Origin: Rhabdophis nuchalis
Taxonomy: Eukaryota; Chordata; Lepidosauria; Squamata; Natricidae
Assembly (NCBI GenBank): GCA_039707465.1
Contig: CM077644.1
Span: forward strand, 187,413,462 to 187,477,461
Reading direction: 5' to 3'
DNA: 64,000 nucleotides
Position numbers and translations under genes: made by a program. Each line of letters starts with the position of its first letter. The first letter of the stretch is position 1. This document shows positions 41,150 through 53,502 of the stretch, piece after piece. Under the pieces are notes generated by a model. It made no database searches. It saw nothing but the letters and a program-made list of their open reading frames with translations, and had not been told where the DNA came from.

Positions 41150-44100
41150 AGAGATTGAGGGGTTAACTTTCCTCTCCCATATAGTGTATAGTTCTAACAT
41201 ACAATTGCCTCCCATTCACAAACCATAGTTTTGCCTGTTAATATCCTCTCTTGGAATGCAGCTACTTCAAAGGTTTGTTCTTGATTGGAATATTCTCCAG
41301 ATTTACTGTGTTTGTTCTTGATTTATAATTAAAACAGATAATCTGTACCAGAGTATAACACAGAGTTCAAAACTGTTTTGAAAGATGAAGGTTGAGCTCT
41401 AGATCTAGCAATGTTTATTAAGGAAGACTAAGGATGGCCAGGTGACTTGTTGTCAAATATTGACATATCCTCAAACTGGATAAATCTTAAATTAAAAACT
41501 TTAAGTGTAATCATAATCACATCCCTCTAATACACCCTCCTATCATTTTATAGATATCTGTTTCCTTCTATGAAAAATACTGAGGTAAATGCTATTTATT
41601 CTGATGCACTAATCATTGTATTGAGCAATTTTGATGCCAGAATAAGACCACATCTCTCTCTCAAAAAAAGGGGGTTTCCAGAAGGATTAAAAAAAAAACC
41701 ATATTTGATCTCCACTGATAACAAATGAATAGTGTTGGGCATAATTCATTGGCATTGTTATATAGATTAGAATTGCATATGATGGGCCTAGTGACCCCAA
41801 CTTATTATATCCTTACACAATTTATTTTCTTAATATAGGCAGCAGAATTGAATTATATATACATGTCCAAGTAAAACATTTGTTTGTTTTCTAATTTTTA
41901 CTAGCATCTATAATGATTATCAGTTGATATCTACACAATTGTTTATTGAATCTGACTTAAGTCCAGTGTCCTTGGCTGACAGACAGGTGTAAAAATGTTT
42001 TATTTAGTATACAAAAATATTAAAATGATAGCAGGTGGACATGTTAAATTTTAAATCATTGCAGACATCAGAGATAGGAAGAGCTCAAGGAAGTACTGAG
42101 TGAACTACAGAATCAAATTTTGACACTATATTGCATCCATATAAATCTGTCTTCAGATTACATTTGTATTAGTTATACAGATACAGATTTAACTGCCTAA
42201 ATTATATTTTGATACCAAATGTAGAAATTTGAGCAGGCTTATGAAAAAACCAATGAGAAAGTGTAGGCAATTTTTTAGGCAATCATGCCTTGAAGCTTAT
42301 GCTTAGATGAGAAGGTAAAAAATTGGTTCTAATAAAAAAAAACTAACTATATTACAAAAAGCTGGGCAGAATTTAACATGATTTTACTATTCACAGATAC
42401 AAGAAATTTTGAGATACCTGAATCAGTTGCCGCATGGGAAGATTTTTAAGCTTAGTTGTTCAGGGATGGAACACAATATGATAGATCTTCTCATCAGGAA
42501 AACACTTTCAGAGGTATTGTTGATTTACCCAAATGACCATCTGTTACTATATAGGAATTAAAATCCATAACACAGTCACTAAAAAAAGCTCCACAGGTGG
42601 ATTTTATGTCACCTGAGCTTTTCAAAGATAATTTGGATTGGTGGACTGCCTTAGTGATTGGTTTGTTTATTCACATAAATAATGCAGGGAGAGAAGTTTA
42701 GTATAGTGGCACCACTGATTAAGAAAGAGAAATTGAGTGCATCCTAGAAATTATAGGACCATAAGTTTAATAGATATACAGCAAAAACATTGTGGAAAAT
42801 TCCTCCTTCAGAAGAACTGGAGGACTGGGCAAAGTATAATTCCACATTAGCAGACAGGTTTTAAGCAAGGAGAGTCAATTCATCTATGTTTTATCCTATC
42901 CTGTCCCACCTCATAATAAAACATGTAAGTCATGGTGGTATTTTAATGCTGCACTTATTGATTTAATTTCTGCATTTGATTCCATAAGTAGAAATCTTTG
43001 GAGGATAAATTATTAAAAATAGTGTTCATTGAAGACTTCACTTCCTTTTAAGGCCCTTTGTACATATACAAGCTCAATGGTGGGAACAAGTATAAATCAT
43101 GCCTTAACAAACAAGTTTCCTACTGTTAAAGGACAACATCAGGTACACATATTAGATCCATTTCTTTTTAATGTCTCTGTTAATTAAGTTGAGCCCCCTG
43201 TTTACAACCAGGATTTTTATATTCCAACTGTTTTGAACTGGAGAGTATATATTCTAGCATATGCTGATGACATGATATTGTTAGCCACATCTCAATTGGA
43301 GTTACATAGACAACAGGGACGGAGTGGCTCAGTGGCTGAGACACTGAGCTTGTCAATTAGAAAGGTCAACAGTTCGGTGATTAGAATCCCTAGCACCGCA
43401 TAATAAAGTGAGCTCCCGTTTCTTGTCCCAGCTTCTGCCAACCTAGCAGTTCGAAAGCATATAAAAATGCAAGTAGAAAAATAGGAACCACCTTTGGTGG
43501 GAAGGTAACAGCGTTTTGGCACCTTTGGCGTTTAGTCATGCTGGCCCATGACCACGAAGACAGTGCTGGCTCTTCAGCTTTGAAATGGAGATAAGCACCA
43601 CCCCTAGAGTCAGGAACAACTAGCACATATGTATGAGGGGGAACCTTTACCTTTAGACAACTGAAAAAGTATTATTTGGAGAATGACCTAGTTATTAATT
43701 GTATAAAATCAAAAGAAGTGGGCTTTGGCAAGATAAGGAAGCAACGTAAGTGGTTTTTAAATTACAATAAAATAGAACAGGTTGGATCTTTTCTTTGTTT
43801 GGTTACAGTGTTTTCATCCACAGGATCCAGGATTCTTTAAATAAAGATGGACAAACTGAAGACATGTGTTCACATTTTTAACGAGGAGCTGAATTATAAA
43901 TATCCAGATTCATTAAACCAGTTCTGAAGGTTGTTAAGGTGTATATGCTATTTGTGCTGACCATTAATCCCCAGATAAGAATGTTTGCTACAACTAAAGG
44001 AACAGAAAGTGCCTGGAATTGGTGTTTTACCCTTGATCTTAAGTGTTTCACCAGCACATCCCATCAGAGCTGAATTTGGATTACTCACAGTAGTAGCTGT

Positions 44101-44190
44101 ATTCCTTTTTAGGTTATTTAATTGCTGTGTCTGGATAACTCAAAGGAATCAAGATAGACTTCCCAATACACCCAGTTTACTATAAGCTCA
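41150..44190 (+). pseudogene. ancient LINE remnant of a different clade (endonuclease and RT traces)
   Basis: Translated pieces in changing frames give an endonuclease-like start (NILSWNAATSKV near 41240), an RT segment with NYRTISLID near 42750, the catalytic box AYADDMILLATS near 43260, and a C-terminal IRAEFGL near 44060. Stops and frame changes are frequent. The wording differs clearly from the L2 and CR1 copies. R4/Dong, L1/Tx1 or RTE-related clades are possible. A SINE (43315-43653) was later inserted 40 bp after the catalytic box. Confidence 0.55.
43315..43653 (+). mobile_element. tRNA-derived squamate SINE, full length, target duplication TAGACAAC
   Basis: It is flanked by TAGACAAC at 43307-43314 and 43654-43661. 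The head GGGACGGAGTGGCTCAGTGG leads into the family body, and the end is GGGGAACCTTTACCTT. It interrupts the RT remnant at 41150-44190. This is the best delimited copy of the family in the window. Confidence 0.9.
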
Positions 44191-46162
44191 TAGGAAGCGA
44201 GCTGTGATGCTCCAAGTTTTGCTATATTGTGATATCACAATAGATCACATGTAAATGCAAAACAGTCTCATTACAGGCATTAGAGTAGAATCTGAATGCT
44301 GCATCTTTGAAACGAGAAGGGAGGATTTTAGCTATTTCTGATGTTTGGTCAGGAAAGCCAGAATAGAGCAGAATAGTGCATCCAAACTATTGTTCTCTTT
44401 CTCCATTACAGCTGAATGAAGGAAAGCTCCTTTTTGATTAACTAAAGTCCAGCTGGTAGCAATTTAGTTCCCTGTACATGTCTGTGGTTTTTTTTAAACT
44501 TCTCTAACAGCTGTTTTAAGGAGGTGATTATCTGTTTGTCACCATGACAACTAGTCTAGCTTTGCCCCCTTTCTATCTATTGCTCAGTCAATCCTGCTTA
44601 CTTGCCATAATTCTGGGTTGATCATTAGATTTCTTTTTGCTGTCTTCCTGCTAGCTATTACAAGCCACAGGGGGGGAGTGGGTACTGTAGTATCCACAGG
44701 AAGTTAAAAAACAACAACTCAAGACAGTGGCTCCAACCATGCAATCAAACCTTCCTTTTAATATGCATCACAGATGGAAAGGCTGACTAAATTTTGCAGT
44801 TTGAGATGGCTGTACATTAGAAAAGGCAAGATATGCAGGGAATTATGTTCTCACCAGGCCTGAGTGTCCTAGGTATGGTAGCATGAAAGCTAAGTAGGAT
44901 TAACCCCCCCCCACCCCACTGATGGATTGTGTTTAGACAGTGGTATTTCCACTGGGATTTATCAGACTTGTGATGTAGCAATGATAAAATATTAGCGCAA
45001 GTGAAAAGATTTTGAATGTACATATTAAATGAAGGATTAACATCCATTAGTTTTTTTAAAAAAAGTTAAAGTCTCACAAGAGACAGAGTAGATACAGAGA
45101 CTGGATCCACTGCCAGAAAAGTCACTACTTAAAAATATTTTTGTTAATGAGATGATACAGTTAGAAAGAGGATTTTTATGACTCCTTTATAACCAATCTT
45201 CATATTTAAGATCTTCATAGGTCTGTAAAGGAAAGAAAAGCTAAAGTGAGGTCATAAATCAAGTCATGGTTTCCCTCAGCAGCCACTTTACTGTCACAAC
45301 TGCGTTATAAACTCAGTCCTTTCAGCAGTTCCAAGAAAGTTCCACACCCATTTGCACTATTCAAGTGACCCTTGAGGGCACAGATAAGCCTCCAAGTGGC
45401 CTCAATGACTCTCAGAAAGAGTGTTAATGACCAGATGACTTCAAGGAATATCAATCCTATAAATACAAACCATTCAGTCAGAACTGAAGAAACGTCTTGG
45501 AAGGGAAGTGATATGTCTTCAAGGAAAAACAGTCCAGTTGCCTTTTGAAGAAAAGCCCTTTGGGGACAACCTTGATCTGGATGACTGAGAATCTCCATAG
45601 ACAACCACTTTATTGGATAACCAAATTGCCAGTTTCAATTATGATCAATAAATAAAGATTACTTGCATAGCTTTTAGAACAGCATTCCATGTAAAATCCT
45701 AAGACTCAGGTGGGGCAGTTAATTAAAAAAAAACACAGACATGGACAAGGTATACTGCTTTTGAGAAATAAAGCTCTTTAGCCCTGAACATTACAGTTTG
45801 ACCTTGAGTGAAAGACATCCAGAATTATGTCATCTGGGAATATTCAGCCTGCAGGCCTTCCAGATGTGTTAGAACCAAACATCATAATTTCAGAAATATC
45901 CTCCTCCTACAGAATAGTGAATTTCTGCTGATCTGATAATATATTAGTCAGAGATTTGTACAGAGATTGAGAATTATATTCAAAGCCATTTATAAATATC
46001 AGTCCTTCACTGGCTTTTTGACATCCAGATATGTTGGAGAGTCACAACAAAACCTCTGGGGCTCTAGCCAACATCTGGATAGAACTCTAGGTATATTAAA
46101 TCCAGATGCCAGATTAGAGAAGCTTATTCAACAGCCATTCTGTTTGTGACAAAAAGAAATGT
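44191..46162. other. no gene recognised
   Basis: About 2 kb without clear element ends. The 99-codon minus frame 45305-45604 contains a hydrophobic stretch but no family motif. Confidence 0.4.
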
Positions 46163-46930
46163 TTGATGGTTTGTTTATTTGTTAAATTCATATAGTCACC
46201 CATCCCACAGAAGGTAATTTGGGCACTACAGAAGAGATAGATAAAACCACATATAAAAACCACAAGTATAAAAATATATAAATCACATTAACAGTAAATA
46301 TTATAAAAGTAGACACAATGTAACCAGATAAAAATATAAGAAATAAATAAAATAAACCCTAGCCTAGGGGAAGGGGGAATAAAAATAGCCATCTCAACAA
46401 TGGAGCTATCTAAGCATGTCCCCATTCCCTAGGAGTCTTGACCCCAATAATATAAACAGGTCTCGAGGCCTTCCATAATATCAAATAATTTGTTTTCTAA
46501 TTTTTAGTTACTCCAATTTTAGGAGGGGGAAAAAAATAAGGTGGATGCCACAGCAGAGAAGGTCCTTCTCCTGGGACCCAACTCAGTGAAGGTATCTAGC
46601 TGATGGTAACTACAGCATGCTGTTTCTGGCAGATCTAACATGATGAGCTGATGTAACCAAAGAGCGGTAGTATCTCAGACAGCTGGGTTCTATTCCAAAA
46701 AGGCCTTTATAGGTCCAAACTGGCATTTTGAATTGGACTCAAAAGCAAATTGGCAACCAATGTAGCTCATGGAATAGAGTATAACATACACTGTTCTAGG
46801 TGAGCCCATAACTGTCCATAGTGGTGGATTCTGTACCAGCTGAACTTCCAGATACTCTTCAAGAATAGCGCCATTACATAAAGTATAAAGGCTAATGCGT
46901 TCACAATATGTTCTCAAAGCCTACTGTAAT
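46163..46930 (-). mobile_element. old L2-like LINE 3' fragment
   Basis: On the minus strand the order matches the 3' half of L2-group ORF2 and its untranslated region. The complement blocks TGCCACAGCAGAGAAGGTCC, AAGGCCTTTATAGGTCC and CAAATTGGCAACCAATG are the decayed equivalents of the block that encodes GRAFSVAGPALWNDL and the LHWLPV region. No frame survives. Confidence 0.6.
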
Positions 46931-47278
46931 TGGCTTCATTCATTTGAGCAGCTTCTCTTTCTCATACATACACACAAAAACACAATAAGCTAACCGACTT
47001 CCAATTAGTGGTAACCATAGACAAGTTGATGAGGCTTGGTACAGTTCAAATATATGAGAATGATTTTTCTAGCAGCCTCCTTGATAACTGCACATAAGCA
47101 TTCTTTTTCAGCACACAATCAGCTTGCAAATGGTACTTTTGAGAACAACTGAGGCTTTCATAGCAGACACAAAGCATTCTGAATCTTTTTTCTTTTCTTG
47201 TCCTTTTTCTTCTTCTTCTGAGAGGTCTATTATATTTAGACAGAATGTCCTTTCTGCTGATTGAAGACAACTACATTC
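46931..47278. other. no gene recognised
   Basis: About 350 bp of unassigned sequence between two LINE fragments. A lysine/arginine-rich short minus frame lies at 47046-47270 without known motifs. Confidence 0.45.
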
Positions 47279-48041
47279 CTCATTTATTTATTTATTTGGA
47301 TTTGTATCCCGCCCTATCTCCCCGAAGGGACTCAGGGCGGTACATAGGTAAATATTAAAAACAATACAAAAATACAATATAAATACAATAAAAATATATT
47401 AAATTTAAACCCGTGCTAAAAGCATCTTTAAAACCCATCTAAAATCCCTTACTAAAATCCCTAACAATTTGTTATTTAAAATCTAAGCCAGGCCAGCCAG
47501 ATAGAAAAAGTGAGTTTTAAGCTCCTGGCGGAAGAGGCGCAGGTCCGTGATGGTACGAATGTTGGGGGGTAGGTCGTTCCAGAGAGCCGGACCTGCCACA
47601 GAGAAGGCCCTTCCTCTGGTGGTTGCCAGCCGGCATTGGCCAGCAGATGGCACCCTGAGGAGGCCCTCCCTGTGCGAGCAGACAGGACGGAGGGAGGTAT
47701 GTGGTAGGAGGCGGTCTCACAAATACCCAGGTCCCGTGCCATGGAGCGCTTTAAAGATGGTTATCAGTATCTTGAAGCGCACCCGGAAGGCCACAGGCAG
47801 CCAGTGCAGCTCGCGCAGAAGAGGTGTTATATGGGAGTATCGAGAAACTCCCAGAAACTCCCAGAATCCCCCGCGCGGCTGCATTCTGTACTAGCTGGAG
47901 CCTCCGGGTGCACCCCAAGGGGAGCCCCATGTAGAGAGCATTGCAGTAGTCTAGGCGGGATGTCACGAGGACTTGAGTGACTGTGCGAAGGGAGTCCCGA
48001 TCTAGAAAGGGGCGCAACTGGCGTATCAAGCAAACCTGATA
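47279..48041 (-). mobile_element. L2-group LINE 3' fragment, subfamily 2
   Basis: The 3' end at 47281-47345 has an (AAAT)n tail, a GGGCGGGATACAAATCC-like block and ACCGCCCTGAGTCCCTTCGG. It covers the RT C-terminal region and is 5'-truncated near the YQVRLIRQL block. Its 3' end is closest to that of 50187-50833. Confidence 0.85.
47476..48029 (-). pseudogene. L2-group RT C-terminal fragment, frameshifted
   Basis: Two overlapping pieces of the same protein are in different frames. The first (48029-47751) has SRLDYCNALYMGLP and ends in the LPGAL region, and the second (47742-47476) covers the RDL-to-end region in a shifted frame. A further in-place duplication of GAAACTCCCA near 47843-47863 disrupts the region following ILGVS. 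The catalytic core is absent. Confidence 0.8.
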
Positions 48042-48357
48042 AAAATAGATCCCATTTTCAAAGCATGATTATCCTTTGCCACAAGGTGAGTGCCCTTTGC
48101 TATAGAAACATGGGTGTATTGACACTAAATGGACAAGATTTCTGACCAGTAAAAAAGTGAACAAAAGTTGGGAATTCAGTTATAAATTATTTCAGTGCAT
48201 CCCCATCTGGTATCTCCAGATAATTTGACTTCACCTTTCAGAGTTCTTGGTCAGAATGGCTTGCCTTGGTTGGGTTAACTAGACGTTCTGGAAGTCAGCA
48301 CCTCACATATCTGAAGGTATTAGATGGTGACCATTGGACTGCATGTACATTATAGAT

Positions 48358-48698
48358 CAGCGATGGCTAACCTTTTTGGGCTCGCATGCTATAAGTGGGG
48401 GGAGCGCAGGGGAGTCGCGCGGTGCGTGCCACACCCATAATGCAATGCGTGAACCCCCACTGTGCATGCACGCATAACAGGCACTCCCCCCGTTTTTGCA
48501 TGCTGTTTTCGCCTTCCCCAGGCTCCTATAAAGCCTCTGGAGCCTGGGAAGGGCAAAAAATGGCTTTAAAAAATGCTAAACTCAGCTGGCCAGTACGCGC
48601 ATCCGCGCTGGGGAGCCGACAGGGCAACGCCTTGTGTGCCCTGACAAATGGCTCCGCGTGCCACCTGTGGCACGCGTGCCATAGGTTCGCCATCACTG
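48358..48698. mobile_element. hAT MITE, target duplication TTATAGAT
   Basis: It starts CAGCGATGGCTAACCTTTTT and ends GGTTCGCCATCACTG. The 8-mers TTATAGAT at 48350-48357 and 48699-48706 are identical. It shares terminal and subterminal sequence (GCCACCTGTGGCACGCGTGCC region) with 6612-7070 and 9275-9441, in the opposite orientation to those. It is 341 bp and GC-rich inside, with no transposase. Confidence 0.9.
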
Positions 48699-48840
48699 TT
48701 ATAGATAATGCATTGTTAAACTAGATAATGCCCAAGGTCCTTTCTAACTGTAACTCAAAGATTCTGTGATTGTAATAACATTTGTGTGGTAGCCTTAGTT
48801 ACCCTATCTATGGAAACCTGAACTGGGAATCTCCCCTCTG

Positions 48841-48902
48841 TGTATATGTGTGTGTGTGTCCATGCGCATGCGTATACACACACACACACACAGAGAGAGA
48901 GA
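48841..48902 (+). repeat. alternating GT/CA tract with palindromic centre
   Basis: TGTGTGTGTGTCC, then CATGCGCATGCG, then TATACACACACACACACA forms an almost perfect alternating purine-pyrimidine inverted repeat. Confidence 0.9.
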
Positions 48903-49607
48903 TTTGGTTTCCTCCCAATCAGGCTACATGGTTGTGACACAGAATGGTCTGAATGAGAAAGGAAGCTGGTAATACAAAATAAATGCTAAACCTGAGGCAA
49001 GCTTCAAATTTTAAAAGTTTATTAGCAGAAAAGCTGGTGCTGCCTTGATTGCCAGTAAAAACCCAAAACTTTTTTTTAAAAAACCTCCTGTGATTCTGAA
49101 GGGCTCTAATAGTTTTATGGTGCTTAAAAGGAAAATTCTGCAATTCTGCAGTCTCTGTGTGAGAGGTAGCTGATTGGAGCATATGTGGGTGATCTCCCAT
49201 CTTCTTATCCAGAAAGGTTTCAAAGAACTGGTCTGTTTACTGGCTTGTTAGTCTTTGCTGAGGTTATCAGCTCCAATTTTCCTGAGATGTCTTCTTCAAT
49301 TTGCCATAGCTCCCCTAGATATCCACCTAAGCAGATAACGTCTTAACAGATATGTGTGACCCTGCACTCCTACAGATGAATATCAACAAGATCCTGGGCA
49401 AACACAGTGCTATTTTTTTAAGTGAGTTATATAATTCATACTTTTTATTATTTACTTCTAATTCAGGTCACAATCTTTCATATGATATGGTCATCATGGA
49501 CCCATAGAAATTAATCTCTTCTACCCATCACAACTTTGTTCAACTAAAGCTTTCACACAATATTTTAAAATATGGGAAGGAGCAATAAATTCTCCAATCT
49601 CAATCAG
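48903..49607. other. no gene recognised
   Basis: About 700 bp of unassigned sequence. The short minus frames at 48919-49223 have no known motif. Confidence 0.45.
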
Positions 49608-49990
49608 AATAAAGCTGAAAGGGACCTTGGAGGTCTTCCTGTCCAACCCCCTGCTCTAGCAGGAGACTCTATACCATTTCAGATAGGTGGTGGTCTGGTT
49701 TTTCTTAAAAACCTCCAGCAATGAAGCACCTACAAATTCTGAAGGCAATCTGTTCCACTGGTTAATTGTCCTCACTGTAAAGTTTCTCCTTAATTCCAAG
49801 TTGCTTCTCTCCTTGATTAGTTTCCATCCCTTGTTTCTGATCTTGCCCTCTGATGCCTTGGAAAATAAGTTGACTCCCTTTTTTTTATGGCAGCCCCTCC
49901 AATACAGGACTACTGCTATCATGACAGCCCTAGTCCTTCGTTTCTCTAGACTGGCCATACCCAATTCCTGCAACAGTTATTCATATGTTT
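49608..49990 (-). pseudogene. CR1 LINE ORF2 3' fragment
   Basis: The minus-strand frame 49973-49656 encodes the CR1 C-terminus, with QELGMASLEKRRTRAVMIAV, YWRGCHKKKGVNLFSKAS and NFTVRTINQWNRLPSE. It is diverged but mostly open. The 3' end passes into the AAGGGACCTTGGAGGTCTTCC block in reverse complement. Confidence 0.82.
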
Positions 49991-50186
49991 TTGTTTCCAG
50001 CCCCTTAATCATCTTAGTTAAACACATCTCAGTAATGTGCATTAGTTTCCTAATGGTAAAAATATTACCATCAGCTGTAGCACATATGAATCAGGATGCT
50101 ATAAGTGCAACCAAAATCCTATTTTACTTAAAGATGTCATTACTATTCTATGCTAAGTGAGTTGTTTAGGCTATTTTACAAGTTGT

Positions 50187-50833
50187 TTTTTTTAATTAGA
50201 CTTTTATACCACTCCCTGTCCGGGTAGGACTCAGGGTAGTGCACAGCAGATAAAATACAAATAATACATACACCTGGATAAATACATTCATACCACTAAA
50301 ACTCTAATTAAATTAAGAACTGTGCTAAAAATTTAAGACACTACAACCCTATAAAATTAATTACTAAAATCGACGTCTAAAGTCTAAACCAGGCCAGCCA
50401 GGTGGAAAAAATATGTCTTGAGCTCCCGGCGGAAGAGGCGTAGGTCCGTGATAGTGCGAATATTGGGGGGGGCAGGTCGTTCCAGAGAGCCGGGCCCACC
50501 ACAGAGAAGGCCCTACCCCTGGGGATCACCAGATGGCATTGACTGGCCGACGGCACCCTGAGGAGGCCCTCCCTGTGTGAGCGGACAGGTCGAAGGGAGG
50601 TACGTGGTTTGAGGCGGTCTCGTAAATACCCAGGTCCCGTGCCATGGAGCAATTTAAAGATGGTCACCAGCACCTTGAAGCGCACCCGGAAGACCACAGG
50701 CAGCCAGTGCAGCTCGTGCAGGAGCGGTGTTACATGGGAGTATCGAGATACTCCCAGAATCCCCCACGCAGCTGCATTCTGTACTAGCTGGAGTCTCCGG
50801 GTGCACCTCAAGGGGAGCCCCATGTAGAGAGCG
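50187..50833 (-). mobile_element. L2-group LINE 3' fragment
   Basis: The 3' end is at 50187 (poly-T on the plus strand, ACTCCCTGTCCGGGTAGGAC), and truncation is within the YCNALYMGLP codons. It is similar to the 47279 copy and about 2.1 kb away in the same orientation. Confidence 0.85.
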
Positions 50834-50850
50834 AGTATACTATCGCTCAT
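50377..50850 (-). pseudogene. L2-group RT C-terminal fragment, open 157-codon frame
   Basis: It contains ALYMGLPLRCTRRLQLVQNA, LHELHWLPVVFRVRFKVL near 48, and REGLLRVPSASQCHL. It ends with AGSSRHIFSTWLAWF after a frame change near the LPPPIF site, where an expanded G run at 50465-50471 lies. The first ~6 codons are flanking DNA. There is no active site. Confidence 0.82.
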
Positions 50851-52558
50851 ATTTCACCAATTAAAACTATCATAGGATATAGTGACGCATTCATAATATG
50901 TAGTGTTCGGAGCATCAAGCAAAAGTAAAATTAGACATAAGCCTACAGACAAATCTCAATCTATTGTGGATACAAAAGATTAGTAAGTACATGCTCTTGA
51001 AAAAGAACAAAACAAAAATATTATTAAATTTGCTTGCCTATCACATTGCATGCCACAGTTTCTTCATTTCTCTATGCTTGTGTTTTCTTCATGTGATACA
51101 CCAAAGGTGCAGCAGTAATGTGGGCCAAGATTCTTCTTTCAAACTTTAAAATAACTGAACAAGTGTAAGCAGCTGAATCGATAATATGCTGGTTTCCGCA
51201 GCCCTTCATCCTCTCCCCTCCTTCCTCCATCAAAATTGTTTAGTTTGGGCATTGGGAAGAGAAGGCCACCCATTAATGAGGATTAGCTACATTGCTAATT
51301 ATCTGGCAGGTATTGGGCACCTAAGTGAGAAATAATAATAATCTAATTGGGGTTAGAACAGGAACTCTGTTATCCTCCAACATGCGAAAATAAATAGGAA
51401 AATTTAGGGTTTTGTATAGGCATCTTCTCTCCTAGGTGTTAATTAAAAATCTGAGTCAATTACAGATACTTTACAAGGTTGGGGAAAAGAAAAGGACAGA
51501 AAAGGAAAGGGTTGAGTGTCACTTGGTTTGCTTTGTCAATAGGTACAATTTTGGTAACCTTTGCAAGAAACCTCTGAAAATCACAATGATCCCCCCAACT
51601 TGTTTGGAATGCAAAGGTCTAACAAAGTGAGACGACAAATAGGGGGAACATTTTGAGAAGGAAGTGCGAGATACAAATCTAGCCTATAGGTACAGAGTGG
51701 CTATAGCAGGAACTGTCTTTGATGTACAATAGCAGCTAATGCAACTTCTTGCAGGTCATGTAAACAGACCCGAGGGACCTGCCCCTATTGTGTTAGAATC
51801 ATTGAGAGGCTGAGCAATAGTGGTCTTTGTAGACACACTGAGAGCATAACTGAAAATTGGCCATTGGCAGTTTCCTGCGCTGTGTTTTCCTTTTTTTCTT
51901 CTGGGATGAACACGTTCTCAACACAGCAGCCACAATTCCATCACTTTGACACTGAACATCATGTGAGTATAGTAACACTCATCAGTATTTTATTCAAAGC
52001 AAACCTAATAGGCTTCCTATTCCTAGCCCAGCAAACGTAAATTCTTTTTAAAAAAAATGGGATTAAAGTATTGATTCAAACCTAAATAATGAGAGAGAGA
52101 AAAGAACAAGTCAGCTCCTGTAGAAACAGATCAGCTAATTCTTCTGAGGTTTATAATTATTTTTACTTTGCTTCATTTAAACTGTCCAGTTCTCTTCTTG
52201 GGGGTCACTGCAAATCCAGAGATAGCTTAACAAGAAATCTATTAATAAAATTCAAATATTAATCACAAGTACCCGTAAGGCATCCAGCGGACGGCTGTAT
52301 ATGAGAGATTTATTATATTATTTCACATACTAGTAAACTACTGGCATTGAATTTATGAGTCAAAGCCAAATCCATAAAGATCTAGTAGAAGAGCAAGAGA
52401 CCATAAAACATGTCAAACAATCATAAATTTCAGTTCTACTGTCACCAGATACCATGAGACTAAACAAATAACAATAGCATTTATTCAGTATCTATACGTT
52501 TTGTTAGAGATGAATGTTGCAAAGGAAGAATTATTTAATGGTATGATGTGACACTGTG
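50851..52558. other. no gene or repeat recognised
   Basis: About 1.7 kb. Only short frames without motifs are present. Confidence 0.45.
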
Positions 52559-52566
52559 GCCTAAAC

Positions 52567-52665
52567 GAGGGGTCTGCAAAGTTGGCTCTTTTAAGACTGA
52601 TGGACTTCAACTCCCAGAATTCCCCAGCCAGCTATGCTTAAAAGAGCCAACTTTGCAGACTCCTG
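52567..52665. mobile_element. hAT MITE, 99 bp, target duplication GCCTAAAC
   Basis: It starts GAGGGGTCTGCAAAGTTGGC and ends GCCAACTTTGCAGACTCCTG, about 30-bp inverted arms. GCCTAAAC is present at 52559-52566 and 52666-52673. The interior contains GACTTCAACTCCCAGAATTC, shared with 6464-6603. Confidence 0.9.
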
Positions 52666-52976
52666 GCCTAAACCAATGTGGTTGTTTATCTATATGTATT
52701 TTCCAAGCCACACTACAGAGACTTGTGAGTATTTTTCTGAGCACTTAATAGTCAATGATGCAATTTTTAACAAGGTGACTATTTGTTGGGTCTTATCCTA
52801 TAAGCCTACTGTAAAAGACTTAAGAGTATATGTTTGAGAAATACTTCAGAGAATGCAAGAATGAAAGGAAAGAAGTGAGAAGGAGAAGGAAGGAGAGTTA
52901 GTTATTTATCCTTAATATTTTTCCCATTAATCTTTCTGCTGCAGCAAATACTGCAAGTACCTGGTAGAGTACTAAT

Positions 52977-53205
52977 GAGGAGTGGGTTGCTGCTGGTTTT
53001 ACTACCGGTTTGCAACCTGCTTACCAGCTGTGCGGCGTTCAGTGTAAATTTACAGTGAACTGAACAGGTGCAGTCACTAAAATCCAAAATGGCAGCAGCC
53101 TGGCAGTGGAGAGGGAACCAGATTGGCATGGCAGGCCTGGGTCACTGTCTGATTTCCAGTACCGGTTTGGCTGAACCAGGCCAAACTGGAAGCAACCCAC
53201 CTCTG
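52977..53205. mobile_element. hAT MITE, target duplication GTACTAAT/GTGCTAAT
   Basis: It starts GAGGAGTGGGTTGC and ends GCAACCCACCTCTG. The flanking 8-mers match at seven of eight positions (52969-52976 and 53206-53213). The left subterminal TTTTACTACCGGTTTGC resembles the 59727 and 3420 family. It is non-coding. Confidence 0.82.
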
Positions 53206-53379
53206 GTGCTAATTATACATGCCCTCTCCCTTTGTAAGGTGATGTAACAATTTCCAGGCACATGGCCAATGTAAAATGTGAGTGTGTGTATATACATATA
53301 TGTGGAAGAGCAATGAAGGCTCATAACCTACATCCAGCTATGTGGGTTGATGGTTATGCAGAGATCATGTGTTCTAAAG

Positions 53380-53457
53380 CAGTGTTTCTCAAATGGGGCA
53401 ACTTTAGGATGTGTGGATTTCAACTCCCAGAATCCCCGGCCAACATGAGAAACACTG
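53380..53457. mobile_element. hAT MITE, 78 bp, target duplication TTCTAAAG/TTCTAGAG
   Basis: It starts CAGTGTTTCTCAAAT and ends ATGAGAAACACTG. The 8-mers at 53372-53379 and 53458-53465 match at seven of eight positions. The middle has TTTCAACTCCCAGAATCCCC, the same core as in 6464-6603 and 52567-52665, though the termini differ. Confidence 0.85.
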
Positions 53458-53502
53458 TTCTAGAGGAATGTAAAATAATCTTGATTCACTTCATTGATGA
53501 AT

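Noticed and set aside
741..43653. Candidate tRNA genes from A- and B-box matches
   Set aside because: Each match is the head of a SINE with a long non-tRNA body; none folds into a complete cloverleaf.
45840..46090. Possible MITE with CCAGATGT / ACATCTGG ends
   Set aside because: The inverted ends are short and imperfect and no target duplication is visible.
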